DNA of 36,238 nucleotides from Caminicella sporogenes DSM 14501 (GTDB lineage Bacteria > Bacillota > Clostridia > Peptostreptococcales > Caminicellaceae). The stretch spans positions 1 through 36,238 of the forward strand of contig NZ_FRAJ01000022.1 in assembly GCF_900142285.1 (NCBI RefSeq), in the 5' to 3' direction. Both the position numbers and the translations under genes were made by a program. The notes under the pieces are model-generated. The model worked only from the letters and a program-made list of their open reading frames with translations. It ran no database searches and had not been told where the DNA came from. Position 1 is the stretch's first letter. Each line of letters begins with the position of its first letter. Positions 7,804 to 18,385 of the stretch are shown here, one piece after another.

Positions 7804-9000
7804 CTATTTACGTAAACGTGGGTCTAAAGCATCTCTTAAACCATCACCTAAAAAGTTAAATGCAAGCATTGTTATACATATAGCCAGTGATGGGAAAAAT
7901 AACTGATATGCATATGAGCGAAGTCCACCCAATGCATCAGATGCCAATGTACCCCATGATGCTGCAGGTGCTGAAACTCCAAGTCCTATAAAGCTCAAAA
8001 ATGATTCCGTAAATATTGCACTAGGTATCTGCATTGTAAGTGCAACTATAATAGGTCCCATTGCATTTGGTATCAAGTGTCTTACTAATATCCTCCAAGT
8101 ACTAGCACCTAATGTTTTAGCAGCCAATACATACTCTTGTTCTTTTAAGCTTAAAGTCTGTCCTCTAACTATACGTGCCATACGCACCCAATAAACAGTA
8201 CCTAACGTAATCATAATAGTTTTAAGTCCTGAACCCATAACAACCATAAGCATAATAACGTAAAGCATAAGCGGTACAGTACTGATAATATCAACTATAC
8301 GCATCATCATATTGTCAATTTTTCCACCTGCATAACCTGAAATACCGCCGTAAAGAACTCCTATAAAAAAGTTAACAACTGCTGCAACTACTGCAACTGA
8401 TAGAGATATACGTGCCCCATAAAGAACTCTTACATATAAATCTCTACCATGTGCATCACTACCAAACCAGTATGTCTTATTAAATACTTTTTTATAAGGC
8501 TTGATTTCCTTTCCATTTAAATATAATGCAAATTTTTTCGCATTTGGAATATCTTTATTTTTAGCAGCAAAACTATAATCTAAAACTACTTCATTACCAT
8601 CAATATTGTATATCCTTTTTTTGCCTATCATATCATTTTTAGATGCTACAAGCTTATCTAAAATTTCTCCTTTTTCAGTTACTTCTATCAACATATAATC
8701 TCTTCTAACGTATACAAATTTATTATCTGCTATTTTATATATTTCAAATCTTGGAGGTATATTTGCCAAATCAAGATTTTGATCTGAATAAGAATATTTA
8801 GAAAACATTGGTCCAAATATTGCAAATAAAAATAAAATTATAATTGTAACAAGTCCTATCATAGCAAGTTTATTTTGTTTTAATCTCCTCCATGCATCCT
8901 GCCAATATGTCATACTCGGACGAGTAATTTTTTCTTTATCTCTTTCTTCATGTGCAATAGGTTCCCACATTTCTTTAGGAATATTTTTCATTTCTGCCAT
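7804..9000 (-). CDS. oppC: Oligopeptide ABC transporter permease OppC (with large extracytoplasmic insert)
   Basis: The 398-aa membrane subunit has an N-terminal transmembrane helix (about 45-66) and five more from about 200 on. The coupling EAA loop (EYVLAAKTLGASTWRILVRH) is near 290-310, where it contacts the ATPases. The family motif FGSDAHGRDLYVRV is present near 180. Typical OppC proteins are about 300-345 aa; here roughly 90 extra residues lie between helix 1 and that motif, on the outside of the membrane, predicted mainly beta and charged (IADNKFVYVRRDYMLIEV and onward). I chose ATG 9000 over TTG 9003 because GGAGG is 8 bases before it. Follows oppB by 15 bp. Confidence 0.94.
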   Translation of the reverse strand: MAEMKNIPKEMWEPIAHEERDKEKITRPSMTYWQDAWRRLKQNKLAMIGLVTIIILFLFAIFGPMFSKYSYSDQNLDLANIPPRFEIYKIADNKFVYVRRDYMLIEVTEKGEILDKLVASKNDMIGKKRIYNIDGNEVVLDYSFAAKNKDIPNAKKFALYLNGKEIKPYKKVFNKTYWFGSDAHGRDLYVRVLYGARISLSVAVVAAVVNFFIGVLYGGISGYAGGKIDNMMMRIVDIISTVPLMLYVIMLMVVMGSGLKTIMITLGTVYWVRMARIVRGQTLSLKEQEYVLAAKTLGASTWRILVRHLIPNAMGPIIVALTMQIPSAIFTESFLSFIGLGVSAPAASWGTLASDALGGLRSYAYQLFFPSLAICITMLAFNFLGDGLRDALDPRLRK

Positions 9001-9015
9001 CAATCCAGCCTCCTT

Positions 9016-9936
9016 TTAGTCCCCTATCTTAATCCTTGGGTCAATAAATCCATAAAGTATATCCACAATCAAAATCATAACTAATAAAAATGCTGCATAA
9101 AATATTGTTACACCCATAAGTACTGTATAATCTCTATTTCCTACACTTTCAACAAAGTGCTTTCCAAGTCCCGGAATAGCAAATATTTTTTCAATTACAA
9201 ACGAACCAGTCAATATTCCTGCTATCATAGGTCCTATATAAGTTACAACCGGTATTAATGCATTTTTAAGTGCATGTTTACCTACAACTACAAACTCTGA
9301 AAGTCCTTTTGCTCTAGCAGTTCTAATATAATCTTGTTGAAGAACTTCCAGCATACTTGAACGAGTAAGTCTTGCAACAAAAGAAAGTGAAAATCCTCCT
9401 AATGCTATTACCGGTCCTATCATATGCTTCCAACTAGTTAAACCATGCGAAGGTAGCCATCCTAGTTTTGAACTGAATATATATATAATTGCTGTTGCCA
9501 TAACAAAACTTGGAATAGTAACACCTAAAGTAGCCAGTATCATTACAAGTTGATCCTGCCATTTATTTTGTTTGAGTGCAGAAATAACTCCAAGAGGAAT
9601 ACCTAAAACAACTACCATGAGTACTGCTCCTCCACCAATTTTAGCTGATACTGGAAAGCCTTCCTCAATTAATTGATTTACAGTAACTCCTACTCTCTGG
9701 AATGAAGGTCCTAAATCAAAAGTTGCAACTCCTTTAAGATAATCTAAATATTGTTTCCACAATGGCTGATCAAGTTTATATTTAGCTTCTAAGGCTTCAA
9801 TAACAGCTGGTGGCAATGGTTTTTCTCTCGTAAAAGGTCCACCCGGTATAGCATGCATTAAGAAAAATGTGATAGTTATAACTAAAAATAAAGTTATAAA
9901 CATAGATATTATTCTATTAGCAAGAAATCTAGCCAA
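9016..9936 (-). CDS. oppB: Oligopeptide ABC transporter permease OppB
   Basis: The 306-aa first gene of the operon encodes the partner permease of OppC. It has the N-terminal helix with the family start (FLANRIISMFITLFLVITITF), the MHAIPGGPF segment, six predicted helices and the EAA loop DYIRTARAKGLSEFVVVGKHA (split over residues about 200-220). It starts at a TTG (9936) with GGAG 9 bases upstream; no ATG is available nearby. Length fits the family. Upstream lie about 470 bases of non-coding DNA with two promoter-like sequences. Confidence 0.95.
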   Translation of the reverse strand: MARFLANRIISMFITLFLVITITFFLMHAIPGGPFTREKPLPPAVIEALEAKYKLDQPLWKQYLDYLKGVATFDLGPSFQRVGVTVNQLIEEGFPVSAKIGGGAVLMVVVLGIPLGVISALKQNKWQDQLVMILATLGVTIPSFVMATAIIYIFSSKLGWLPSHGLTSWKHMIGPVIALGGFSLSFVARLTRSSMLEVLQQDYIRTARAKGLSEFVVVGKHALKNALIPVVTYIGPMIAGILTGSFVIEKIFAIPGLGKHFVESVGNRDYTVLMGVTIFYAAFLLVMILIVDILYGFIDPRIKIGD

Positions 9937-10020
9937 ATTATTACACTCCTTTCAAAATTTAAGTTATTATTTTAAAATTCCATAAAAATATTCTTAAAAA
10001 CACCTCCTTTAAAATTTAAA

Positions 10021-10049
10021 TAAATAATAATCAATAATATAATTGTCAA
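10021..10049 (-). promoter_or_regulatory. Predicted proximal promoter of oppB
   Basis: On the minus strand TTGACA (10044-10049), 17-base spacer, TATTTA (10021-10026). The -35 is a perfect match and the -10 is a 4/6 match. The transcript would start about 80 bases before the oppB start. Confidence 0.5.
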
Positions 10050-10190
10050 ATTTAACAGTTTATATTATTAGCTTGGTAAAGTAATATTTTTATAAATCAC
10101 TAGACATATTTTTATTTAACTTTAATAATAAAAATTTATGAATAATTATGTATATATTATCATTTTCCATTCATCTAAGTCTTAATATAA

Positions 10191-10219
10191 ATCATAACTA
10201 AAATTTTCTAACAATTCAA
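10191..10219 (-). promoter_or_regulatory. Predicted distal opp promoter overlapped by a CodY-like box
   Basis: On the minus strand TTGAAT (10214-10219), 17-base spacer, TATGAT (10191-10196). The 15-mer at 10202-10216, AATTTTCTAACAATT, differs from the CodY consensus AATTTTCWGAAAATT at two positions and covers most of the spacer and part of the -35. CodY control of peptide transporters is well known in low-GC Gram-positives; here it is a prediction. Confidence 0.5.
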
Positions 10220-10407
10220 CATTTTCAGGATAATGCAATATTTAAATATTTGTAATAATTTTTGTAAATGTTGATATTTCAACTTTTAATCCTCACTACA
10301 CATTTTTAGTTGTTTCTATTTATTTCCTGCTAACGTTATCATCTGTTTATTTTATTTAAAAAAATAATTACTCTTTCGTAATATGTATTTTTTTGTACAA
10401 ATTTGAC

Positions 10408-10431
10408 AAAAAAAAAGAGTCCTAAGACTCT
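10408..10431 (-). terminator. Terminator after gatB
   Basis: On the minus strand a 6-bp stem AGAGTC/GACTCT (10416-10421 with 10426-10431) with a 4-base loop, followed by a run of nine T. It starts 7 bases after the gatB stop and separates this operon from opp. Confidence 0.8.
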
Positions 10432-10437
10432 GCATAT

Positions 10438-11859
10438 TTATATTAATTCTTTAATAATTTTATTTACCAATTGAGGATTTGCTTTTCCTTTAGTTTCCTT
10501 CATGACCTGCCCTATTATATAAGCTAACGCTCTTTCCTTTCCATTTCTATAGTCTTGTACAGACTTTTGATTAGTCCTTATGACATTTACTACAATTTTC
10601 TCTATAGTTTTTCTATCTGTAATTTGCTCTAAATTTTTTTCTTTAATTATTTCTTTTGAACTTTTCCCAGTTTTAAACATTTGACTCAAAACTTTTTTAC
10701 CTAAATTATTATTTACAACACCATTTTCTATAAATTTCAATAATTCTACAAAATCTTCATGACTAAATTTTATATTGTCTAAATCTATTTCAAATTCTTT
10801 CAAAAGCCTAAGAAATTCAGTCATAATCCAATTACTAACTAATTTGCTATTTTTTACTTCTTTAACCGTATTTTCAAAAAAATCCGCTAATTTTTTAGAT
10901 GAAACTATAACTTGAGCATCATACTCAGGCAATTTGTATTCTCTAATAAATCTCTCTTTTTTATCATGGGGTAATTCTGGCAAAGTTTTCTTTATACTTT
11001 CAATCCAACTTTTTTCTATATTAAACATAACTATATCTGGTTCACGAAAATATCTATAATCATAAACTTCTTCCTTTTTTCTCATTGAAACTGTTTCATT
11101 TTTCTTTTCATCCCAGCGTCTCGTTTCTCTTATTGTATTTTTACCTTCACTTAAAAGTCTTATATGCCTTTTTTCTTCAAACTCTATTGCTTTAACAACT
11201 GCTTTAAAAGAATTTAAATTTTTTATTTCTACAATATTGCTTTTCAAATTTTTATCACTATTTACTACATTGATGTTCACGTCACATCTTAGTGAACCTT
11301 CCTCCATCTTACAATCTGATACTTCTATGTACTCTAGTATTGACTTAAATTTATTTAAAAAATTATAAGTTTCTTGTGATGAATTTAAATCTGGTTTAGT
11401 AACAATTTCTATAAGCGGCATGCCAGCTCTATTATAGTCAAGTAAAATATCACCATTTTGACTGTAAATCGTTTTTCCCGCATCTTCTTCTATATGAATC
11501 CTTTTTATTCCAATCTTTTTTATACATTTACCACTATCTATTTCCAAATAACCATCAGTACAAATAGGCTTATCATACTGAGATATTTGATACCCTTTTG
11601 GCAAATCTGGATAAAAATAATTCTTTCTATCTAATTTGCTTTCATCTGCTATAACACAGTTTAATGCCAGCCCTGTTTTTATTCCAAATTCTACTACTTT
11701 TTTATTGAGTACAGGTAGTGCTCCCGGTAATCCTAAACATACAGGACAACATTGAATATTAGGTTCTTTGTCAAATTTTGTAGAACATGAACAAAATATT
11801 TTTGTTTTTGTATTTAGTTCAACATGTATTTCAAGCCCTATAATAGTCTTATATTCCAT
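10438..11859 (-). CDS. gatB: Asp-tRNA(Asn)/Glu-tRNA(Gln) amidotransferase subunit B
   Basis: The 473-aa subunit binds mischarged Glu-tRNA(Gln) or Asp-tRNA(Asn) and carries the kinase site of the GatCAB complex. The N-terminal GatB domain shows GLEIHVELNTKTKIFCSC, zinc-ligand-type cysteines at CSCSTKF and CCPVCLGLPG, and the strongly conserved NRAGMPLIEIVTKPDL and YRYFREPDI motifs. The C-terminal YqeY-like tail, which grips the tRNA, ends with ANPQLVNKIIKEL. An open frame extends 28 codons further upstream into gatA, but the ATG at 11859 has a GGCGGTGAG site and gives the family start MEYKTIIGLEIH. It follows gatA by 19 bp. Confidence 0.97.
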   Translation of the reverse strand: MEYKTIIGLEIHVELNTKTKIFCSCSTKFDKEPNIQCCPVCLGLPGALPVLNKKVVEFGIKTGLALNCVIADESKLDRKNYFYPDLPKGYQISQYDKPICTDGYLEIDSGKCIKKIGIKRIHIEEDAGKTIYSQNGDILLDYNRAGMPLIEIVTKPDLNSSQETYNFLNKFKSILEYIEVSDCKMEEGSLRCDVNINVVNSDKNLKSNIVEIKNLNSFKAVVKAIEFEEKRHIRLLSEGKNTIRETRRWDEKKNETVSMRKKEEVYDYRYFREPDIVMFNIEKSWIESIKKTLPELPHDKKERFIREYKLPEYDAQVIVSSKKLADFFENTVKEVKNSKLVSNWIMTEFLRLLKEFEIDLDNIKFSHEDFVELLKFIENGVVNNNLGKKVLSQMFKTGKSSKEIIKEKNLEQITDRKTIEKIVVNVIRTNQKSVQDYRNGKERALAYIIGQVMKETKGKANPQLVNKIIKELI

Positions 11860-11878
11860 ATTCTCACCGCCTCTTGGC

Positions 11879-13348
11879 TTACTCTTTTCCAAGTTTTGAC
11901 CTTTTTCTATGATATTCAGTATTTTGCTCAAAAGTATAAGCAACTCTCAATATAGTTTCTTCTTCAAAATAATTTCCTATAATTTGAAGACCAATAGGCA
12001 ATCCATTTTTAAATCCGCAGGGTATTGAAATAGCTGGAAATCCTGTAATATTAACTGGTACAGTACATAAATCCGACATATACATTTCCAAAGGCTTTTG
12101 TTTTTTCTCGCCTAATTTGAATGCAACAGTCGCAGTTGTAGGCATGATTATAACATCATATTCATCAAATATTTTTTGAAAATCGTTCTTTATAAGTGTT
12201 CTAACCTTTAAAGCTCTATTGTAATATTCATCATAATATCCTTTACTCAAACAATAAGTCCCAAATATAATTCTCCTTTTAACTTCATCTCCAAAACTTT
12301 TTGACCTAGTTTTTATTAATAAATCTTCTATCCCATTATAACTTTCAGCTCTGTATCCATATCTTATACCATCAAATCTTGAAAGATTACAGCTACACTC
12401 TGCCGCTGCAATTATATAATAAGCAGGCAAAGCATATTCCATATGTGGAAGAGATACTTCATCATATTTAGCTCCAAGACCTTCTAAAATATCTAGTGCA
12501 TTAAAAATTTTCTTTTTAATATCCTCATCTAATTCACTACCAAAATATTCTATTGGAACTCCAATCTTTATATCTTTCACATCTTGCTTCAAACACTTTA
12601 AATAATTAACTTTTCTTCTTTTTACAGACGTAGAATCTAAATTGTCATAACCAGCTATTGTATTTAGTACTAAAGCACAATCCTTTACGTCCTTCGTTAT
12701 TGGACCAATCTGTTCAAGAGATGAAGCATAAGCAACAAGTCCATATCTTGAAATTAATCCATAAGTCGGTTTTAATCCCACTAATCCACAAAAAGAAGCA
12801 GGCTGCCTAATAGAACCGCCTGTATCAGAACCAAGAGCAAAAAAAGCTTCTCCCGAAGCAACTGAAGCTGCCGAGCCACCACTAGACCCTCCGGGAACTC
12901 TATTTAAATCCCAAGGATTTTTAGTAATCTTAAATGCAGAATTTTCCGTAGATGAACCCATAGCAAATTCATCCATGTTTGTTTTTCCTAAAAGTATTGC
13001 ATTTTTATCATATAATTTTTTTACTGCAGTAGCATCATATGGAGAAATAAAGTTTTTCAGCATTTTTGAAGCACATGTAGTCTGTAAATTTTTTGTACAA
13101 ATATTATCTTTTACAGCCATTGGAATACCTGCTAAATCATCTAAAATCTGTCCATTTTTTATCATGGTATCTATTTTATCAGCACATGATAATAATAAAC
13201 TTTTTCTACATATCGTTATATATGATTGAACTAAATTTTCAACTTCATCAATTCTATTTAAAACTGACTCGACTAATTCTCTGCAAGAAATCTCTTTATT
13301 TCTCAATTTATCACTAACTTCATGAACTGTAAGATTATACAGCTTCAT
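11879..13348 (-). CDS. gatA: Asp-tRNA(Asn)/Glu-tRNA(Gln) amidotransferase subunit A
   Basis: The 489-aa amidase releases ammonia from glutamine and channels it to GatB. The amidase-signature triad Lys / cis-Ser / Ser is visible: K80 in GIPMAVKDNI, a Ser in GGSSGGSAASVASG (155-156) and the nucleophile S179 in DTGGSIRQPASFCG. Length is typical. Three start codons lie in a row (GTG, TTG, ATG); the ATG at 13348 is 9 bases after GGGAG and is preferred. It sits between gatC and gatB on one strand. The 151-bp gap to gatC is longer than usual and contains repeat sequence. Confidence 0.97.
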   Translation of the reverse strand: MKLYNLTVHEVSDKLRNKEISCRELVESVLNRIDEVENLVQSYITICRKSLLLSCADKIDTMIKNGQILDDLAGIPMAVKDNICTKNLQTTCASKMLKNFISPYDATAVKKLYDKNAILLGKTNMDEFAMGSSTENSAFKITKNPWDLNRVPGGSSGGSAASVASGEAFFALGSDTGGSIRQPASFCGLVGLKPTYGLISRYGLVAYASSLEQIGPITKDVKDCALVLNTIAGYDNLDSTSVKRRKVNYLKCLKQDVKDIKIGVPIEYFGSELDEDIKKKIFNALDILEGLGAKYDEVSLPHMEYALPAYYIIAAAECSCNLSRFDGIRYGYRAESYNGIEDLLIKTRSKSFGDEVKRRIIFGTYCLSKGYYDEYYNRALKVRTLIKNDFQKIFDEYDVIIMPTTATVAFKLGEKKQKPLEMYMSDLCTVPVNITGFPAISIPCGFKNGLPIGLQIIGNYFEEETILRVAYTFEQNTEYHRKRSKLGKE

Positions 13349-13429
13349 CAACACTCACTCCCTACAAGTGGTTCCAAGTTGCATGTTCTAAGTTTTCGGT
13401 CAAATCTCTAGGTTTTTTAACTCTTAACT

Positions 13430-13449
13430 GTTATCAGCTCTCAGTTCTC
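13430..13449 (-). repeat. Short intergenic repeat word (gatC-gatA gap)
   Basis: Minus-strand reading GAGAACTGAGAGCTGATAAC. A shorter relative (GAGAACTGATAACC) occurs at 13801-13814 in the ligA-gatC gap, each close to one of the AT-rich words. Confidence 0.5.
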
Positions 13450-13479
13450 GGCTTAATGTCATTTCTCTATGGTATTTTT

Positions 13480-13507
13480 AAATTCTTAATTTTTAATTCT
13501 TAATTCT
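13480..13507 (-). repeat. AT-rich intergenic repeat, copy 1
   Basis: 28 bases identical to 13868-13895. On the minus strand it reads as a tandem of AATTAAGA-like units. It overlaps the last codons and the stop of gatC, so the C-terminal residues and stop of GatC are written by repeat sequence. Confidence 0.8.
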
Positions 13508-13778
13508 TAATTTTAATATATCCATCTATTTTATCTGGTGCATTTGCAAGTATATCTGCTCTATCATAGGAACATCTTTCTGTATCTTCTCTAAATACAT
13601 TTTTAATTGAATGTACATAATATGTAGGTTCTATATTTTGAACATCTAATTCCTTTATCTTTTCTACATACTTTAAAAGAGAATTAAATTCATCTACAAA
13701 ATCATCAATATCACTTTCACTCAATTCTAATTTTGCAAGATTAGCTACATATTTAATATCTTGTTTTGAAATCGACAT
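13500..13778 (-). CDS. gatC: Asp-tRNA(Asn)/Glu-tRNA(Gln) amidotransferase subunit C
   Basis: The 92-aa protein is a small tether that wraps around GatA and stabilises the GatA-GatB complex. It has the family pattern: DIKYVANLAKLELSE at residues 6-20, the helix around FNSLLKYVEKIKELD, then the extended part with NIEPTYYVHS and REDTERCSY. The family usually ends in a DG-Y/F segment; here DGYIKIKN follows and the stop falls within an AT-rich repeat. GGAGGAG precedes the ATG at 13778. It follows ligA by about 130 bp. Confidence 0.95.
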   Translation of the reverse strand: MSISKQDIKYVANLAKLELSESDIDDFVDEFNSLLKYVEKIKELDVQNIEPTYYVHSIKNVFREDTERCSYDRADILANAPDKIDGYIKIKN

Positions 13779-13800
13779 AACATCTCCTCCATTAAATTTG

Positions 13801-13814
13801 GGTTATCAGTTCTC
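13801..13814 (-). repeat. Short intergenic repeat word (ligA-gatC gap)
   Basis: Minus-strand GAGAACTGATAACC, related to 13430-13449 and in the same orientation relative to transcription. Confidence 0.45.
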
Positions 13815-13867
13815 AATAAGATAACACGTTACAGGTAACAAATTCTCTAGTGTCTTCTTATAATTTT

Positions 13868-13895
13868 AAATTCTTAATTTTTAATTCTTAATTCT
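13868..13895 (-). repeat. AT-rich intergenic repeat, copy 2
   Basis: 28 bases identical to copy 1 (13480-13507), in the same orientation. It lies just after the ligA stop on the minus strand. Confidence 0.8.
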
Positions 13896-13907
13896 AATAA
13901 CTCTTAA

Positions 13908-15950
<2,043 letters not shown>

Positions 15951-15984
15951 TTAAATCTACCCTTTCAAATAGATAATCTTAAAC

Positions 15985-18177
15985 TTAACTTATTATTTCA
16001 ATTGGTGCATACCCAAGCATGAGTTTTTTAACTCCCTTTTTATCAAAAGCTACAGTAAGTTCTGCCTTCTCTCCCGAGCCTTTGACAGTTATTACTGTAC
16101 CTGTACCAAATAATTTATGTTCAATCTTTGTTCCCGGTTTTATTTCAGAGGAGTCAACTTTATTTACTGCTCTTTTTTCCATAAATTCCATAGGTTTAAG
16201 ACTTAATTTACTGCCAAAATTTTGCTTTACTATACCTCTAATATTTCTTTTTTCTCCGCCTTCCTCTATTAAATTCTTTGGTATTTCGTCTATAAATCTC
16301 GATACAGGATTCACATTTGTTCTGCCATATAAAGTTCTCATAAAAGCATGGGTTAGATAGAGTTCCTCCTTCGCCCTTGTAATGCCGACATAGCACAATC
16401 TTCTTTCTTCTTCAATTTCTCTATCATCCATAATTGACCTTGAACTTGGAAAAATACCTTCTTCCATTCCTGCCATAAATACAACTGGAAACTCCAAACC
16501 TTTAGCACTATGAAGTGTCATGAGAACTACTACATTTTGTTCATCTTCAAGATTATCTATATCTGACATCAATGATATTCCTTCTAAAAACTCTGATAAA
16601 GATTTTGTTTCAGAATTGTTTTCAAATTCCATTGCAACAGAAAGAAATTCTTGAAGGTTTTCTATTCTAGTTCTTGCCTCTATTGAATTTTCATCTTCCA
16701 ATTCTTTAATATAGCCAGTTTCATTTAATATATTTTTAATTATTTCTGTAACTGTATACTGCTCTTTATTTTCTTTGTATTTAATAACTATATTTAAAAA
16801 TGAATCTAATCCAGCAGTTACTCTCTTTGAAAACATACCTGATTCTGCTGCGTCAAGTATAGCACTAAAAAGCTTTTCACCTTGCTGGTCTGCTATTTCT
16901 CTAATTTTTTCTATTGTCCTATTTCCTATGCCCCTTTTAGGAACATTTATTATTCTTAAAAGACTTATATCATCTAGAGGATTTTGTATTACTCTAAGAT
17001 AAGCTATAATGTCCTTTATTTCTTTCCTATCATAGAACTTTAAACCGCCAATAATTTTATAAGGTATATTATTTTTCATAAAAGCATCTTCTATAACTCG
17101 TGACTGTGCATTAGTTCTATATAAAACTGCAAAATCACTATAATTTCTATCTCCATTCTTTACTTTTTTATTAATCTCATTTGCTATAAAACTAGCTTCA
17201 TCATTTTCTGTTTGTGCTTTATAATATTTAATCTTTTGACCTTCCTCATTGTTAGTCCAAAGTTTTTTATGCTTTCTTTCAACATTTTCCTTTATGACAT
17301 TATTTGCCGCTTCAAGTATAATTTTTGTACAGCGGTAGTTCTGCTCTAGTTTTATAACTTTAGCATCTGGAAAATCTTTTTCAAAATCAAGAATATTTCT
17401 TATGTCAGCTCCACGAAAGCGATAAATTGACTGGTCCTCATCTCCCACTACACATAGATTTCTATGTACTTTTGACAACATATTGATAAGTTTATACTGT
17501 GCCCTATTTGTATCTTGATACTCATCTACCATTATGTATTCAAACTTTCTCTGATAGTACTTGAGTACATCTGAAGCAGTTTCAAAAAGCTCTATAGTTT
17601 TCATTATTAAATCATCAAAATCCATTGCATTATTGCTTTTTAATTTCTTTTGATAAAGACTGTAAAGGTCGCATATTGGTCTTAATTTAAAATCACTATA
17701 ATTAAGATTTATAAATTTTTCTGGTGTTTGAAGCTTATCTTTAGCACTGCTTATTATCCCTTGAACATAATTTACTGGATAAGATTTATCGCTCATATTA
17801 AGCTCTTTAAGACATTCTTTTATAAGAGTTCTTTGGTCAGATGTATCATATATGACAAAATCTCTTGTATATCCTATTTTTTCAATATCTCTGCGAAGAA
17901 TTCTGACACAAGCCGAATGAAACGTACTTATCCACATATTTGATGCTATACTTCCTATAAGCTGTTCAATCCTTTCTTTCATCTCAGATGCAGCTTTATT
18001 TGTAAACGTTATGGCTAATATATTTCCAGGAAAAACGCCTTTTTCTTTTATTAAATAAGCAATTCTATGAGTAAGCACTCTAGTCTTTCCGCTTCCTGCT
18101 CCTGCTAATATAAGCAATGGCCCTTCAGTATTTTCAACAGCCATACGCTGCATGTCATTTAAAGTAGATAAATCCAT
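15985..18177 (-). CDS. pcrA: ATP-dependent DNA helicase PcrA (UvrD/Rep family)
   Basis: The 730-aa 3'-5' helicase unwinds DNA in repair and plasmid replication and displaces RecA. SF1A motifs are complete: Q-motif LNDMQRMAV, Walker A AGAGSGKT, motif Ia FTNKAASEMKER, motif II VDEYQDTN, motif III GDEDQSIYRFRGAD, motif IV EQNYR, motif V TLHSAKGLEFPVVF and motif VI VGITRAKEELYLT. A C-terminal Tudor-like segment (FGTGTVITVKGSGEKAELTVAFD) matches the RNA-polymerase-binding part of PcrA. ATG 18177 follows AAAGGAG and is preferred to an ATG 27 bases upstream. First gene of the pcrA-ligA-gatCAB run. Confidence 0.98.
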   Translation of the reverse strand: MDLSTLNDMQRMAVENTEGPLLILAGAGSGKTRVLTHRIAYLIKEKGVFPGNILAITFTNKAASEMKERIEQLIGSIASNMWISTFHSACVRILRRDIEKIGYTRDFVIYDTSDQRTLIKECLKELNMSDKSYPVNYVQGIISSAKDKLQTPEKFINLNYSDFKLRPICDLYSLYQKKLKSNNAMDFDDLIMKTIELFETASDVLKYYQRKFEYIMVDEYQDTNRAQYKLINMLSKVHRNLCVVGDEDQSIYRFRGADIRNILDFEKDFPDAKVIKLEQNYRCTKIILEAANNVIKENVERKHKKLWTNNEEGQKIKYYKAQTENDEASFIANEINKKVKNGDRNYSDFAVLYRTNAQSRVIEDAFMKNNIPYKIIGGLKFYDRKEIKDIIAYLRVIQNPLDDISLLRIINVPKRGIGNRTIEKIREIADQQGEKLFSAILDAAESGMFSKRVTAGLDSFLNIVIKYKENKEQYTVTEIIKNILNETGYIKELEDENSIEARTRIENLQEFLSVAMEFENNSETKSLSEFLEGISLMSDIDNLEDEQNVVVLMTLHSAKGLEFPVVFMAGMEEGIFPSSRSIMDDREIEEERRLCYVGITRAKEELYLTHAFMRTLYGRTNVNPVSRFIDEIPKNLIEEGGEKRNIRGIVKQNFGSKLSLKPMEFMEKRAVNKVDSSEIKPGTKIEHKLFGTGTVITVKGSGEKAELTVAFDKKGVKKLMLGYAPIEIIS

Positions 18178-18231
18178 ATTTTTGCTCCTTTCAGTATTAT
18201 TCAATTAGAATATTATCTTTTCCCTTGTTTT

Positions 18232-18260
18232 ATTATCTTAAAAGAAATAATTTATATCAA
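18232..18260 (-). promoter_or_regulatory. Predicted pcrA promoter
   Basis: On the minus strand TTGATA (18255-18260), 17-base spacer, GATAAT (18232-18237), about 55 bases before the pcrA start. Both boxes match the consensus at 5 of 6 positions. Confidence 0.6.
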
Positions 18261-18385
18261 GTATAATATAACTAAAAATGAATAGTTCAAATTCAATATT
18301 TTGTAATATATTTGATAAAATATTTTAGTATAATAAATAATGGTAATTTCTCATGCTAAACTTTTAAAATCGGGGGTTAACTGCT

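Larger units (their letters stand above)
9937..10407. other. Gene-free, AT-rich control region upstream of oppB
   Basis: No coding frame is supported here on either strand. It holds two promoter-like sequences for the opp operon (10021-10049 and 10191-10219), a CodY-box-like sequence (10202-10216), and a strong AGGAGGTG-like site near 10000-10007 that is followed only by a three-codon frame on the minus strand. The gatB terminator closes its right end. Confidence 0.6.

Noticed and set aside
9937-10407. T-box, riboswitch or small gene in the long opp upstream region
   Set aside because: No T-box motif, no conserved riboswitch core and no stable long stem could be traced; the AGGAGGTG there is followed by a stop within three codons.
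11860-11943. Extended N-terminus of GatB (28 extra residues)
   Set aside because: The extension overlaps gatA, lacks a ribosome binding site and is not family-like; the start at 11859 has both.
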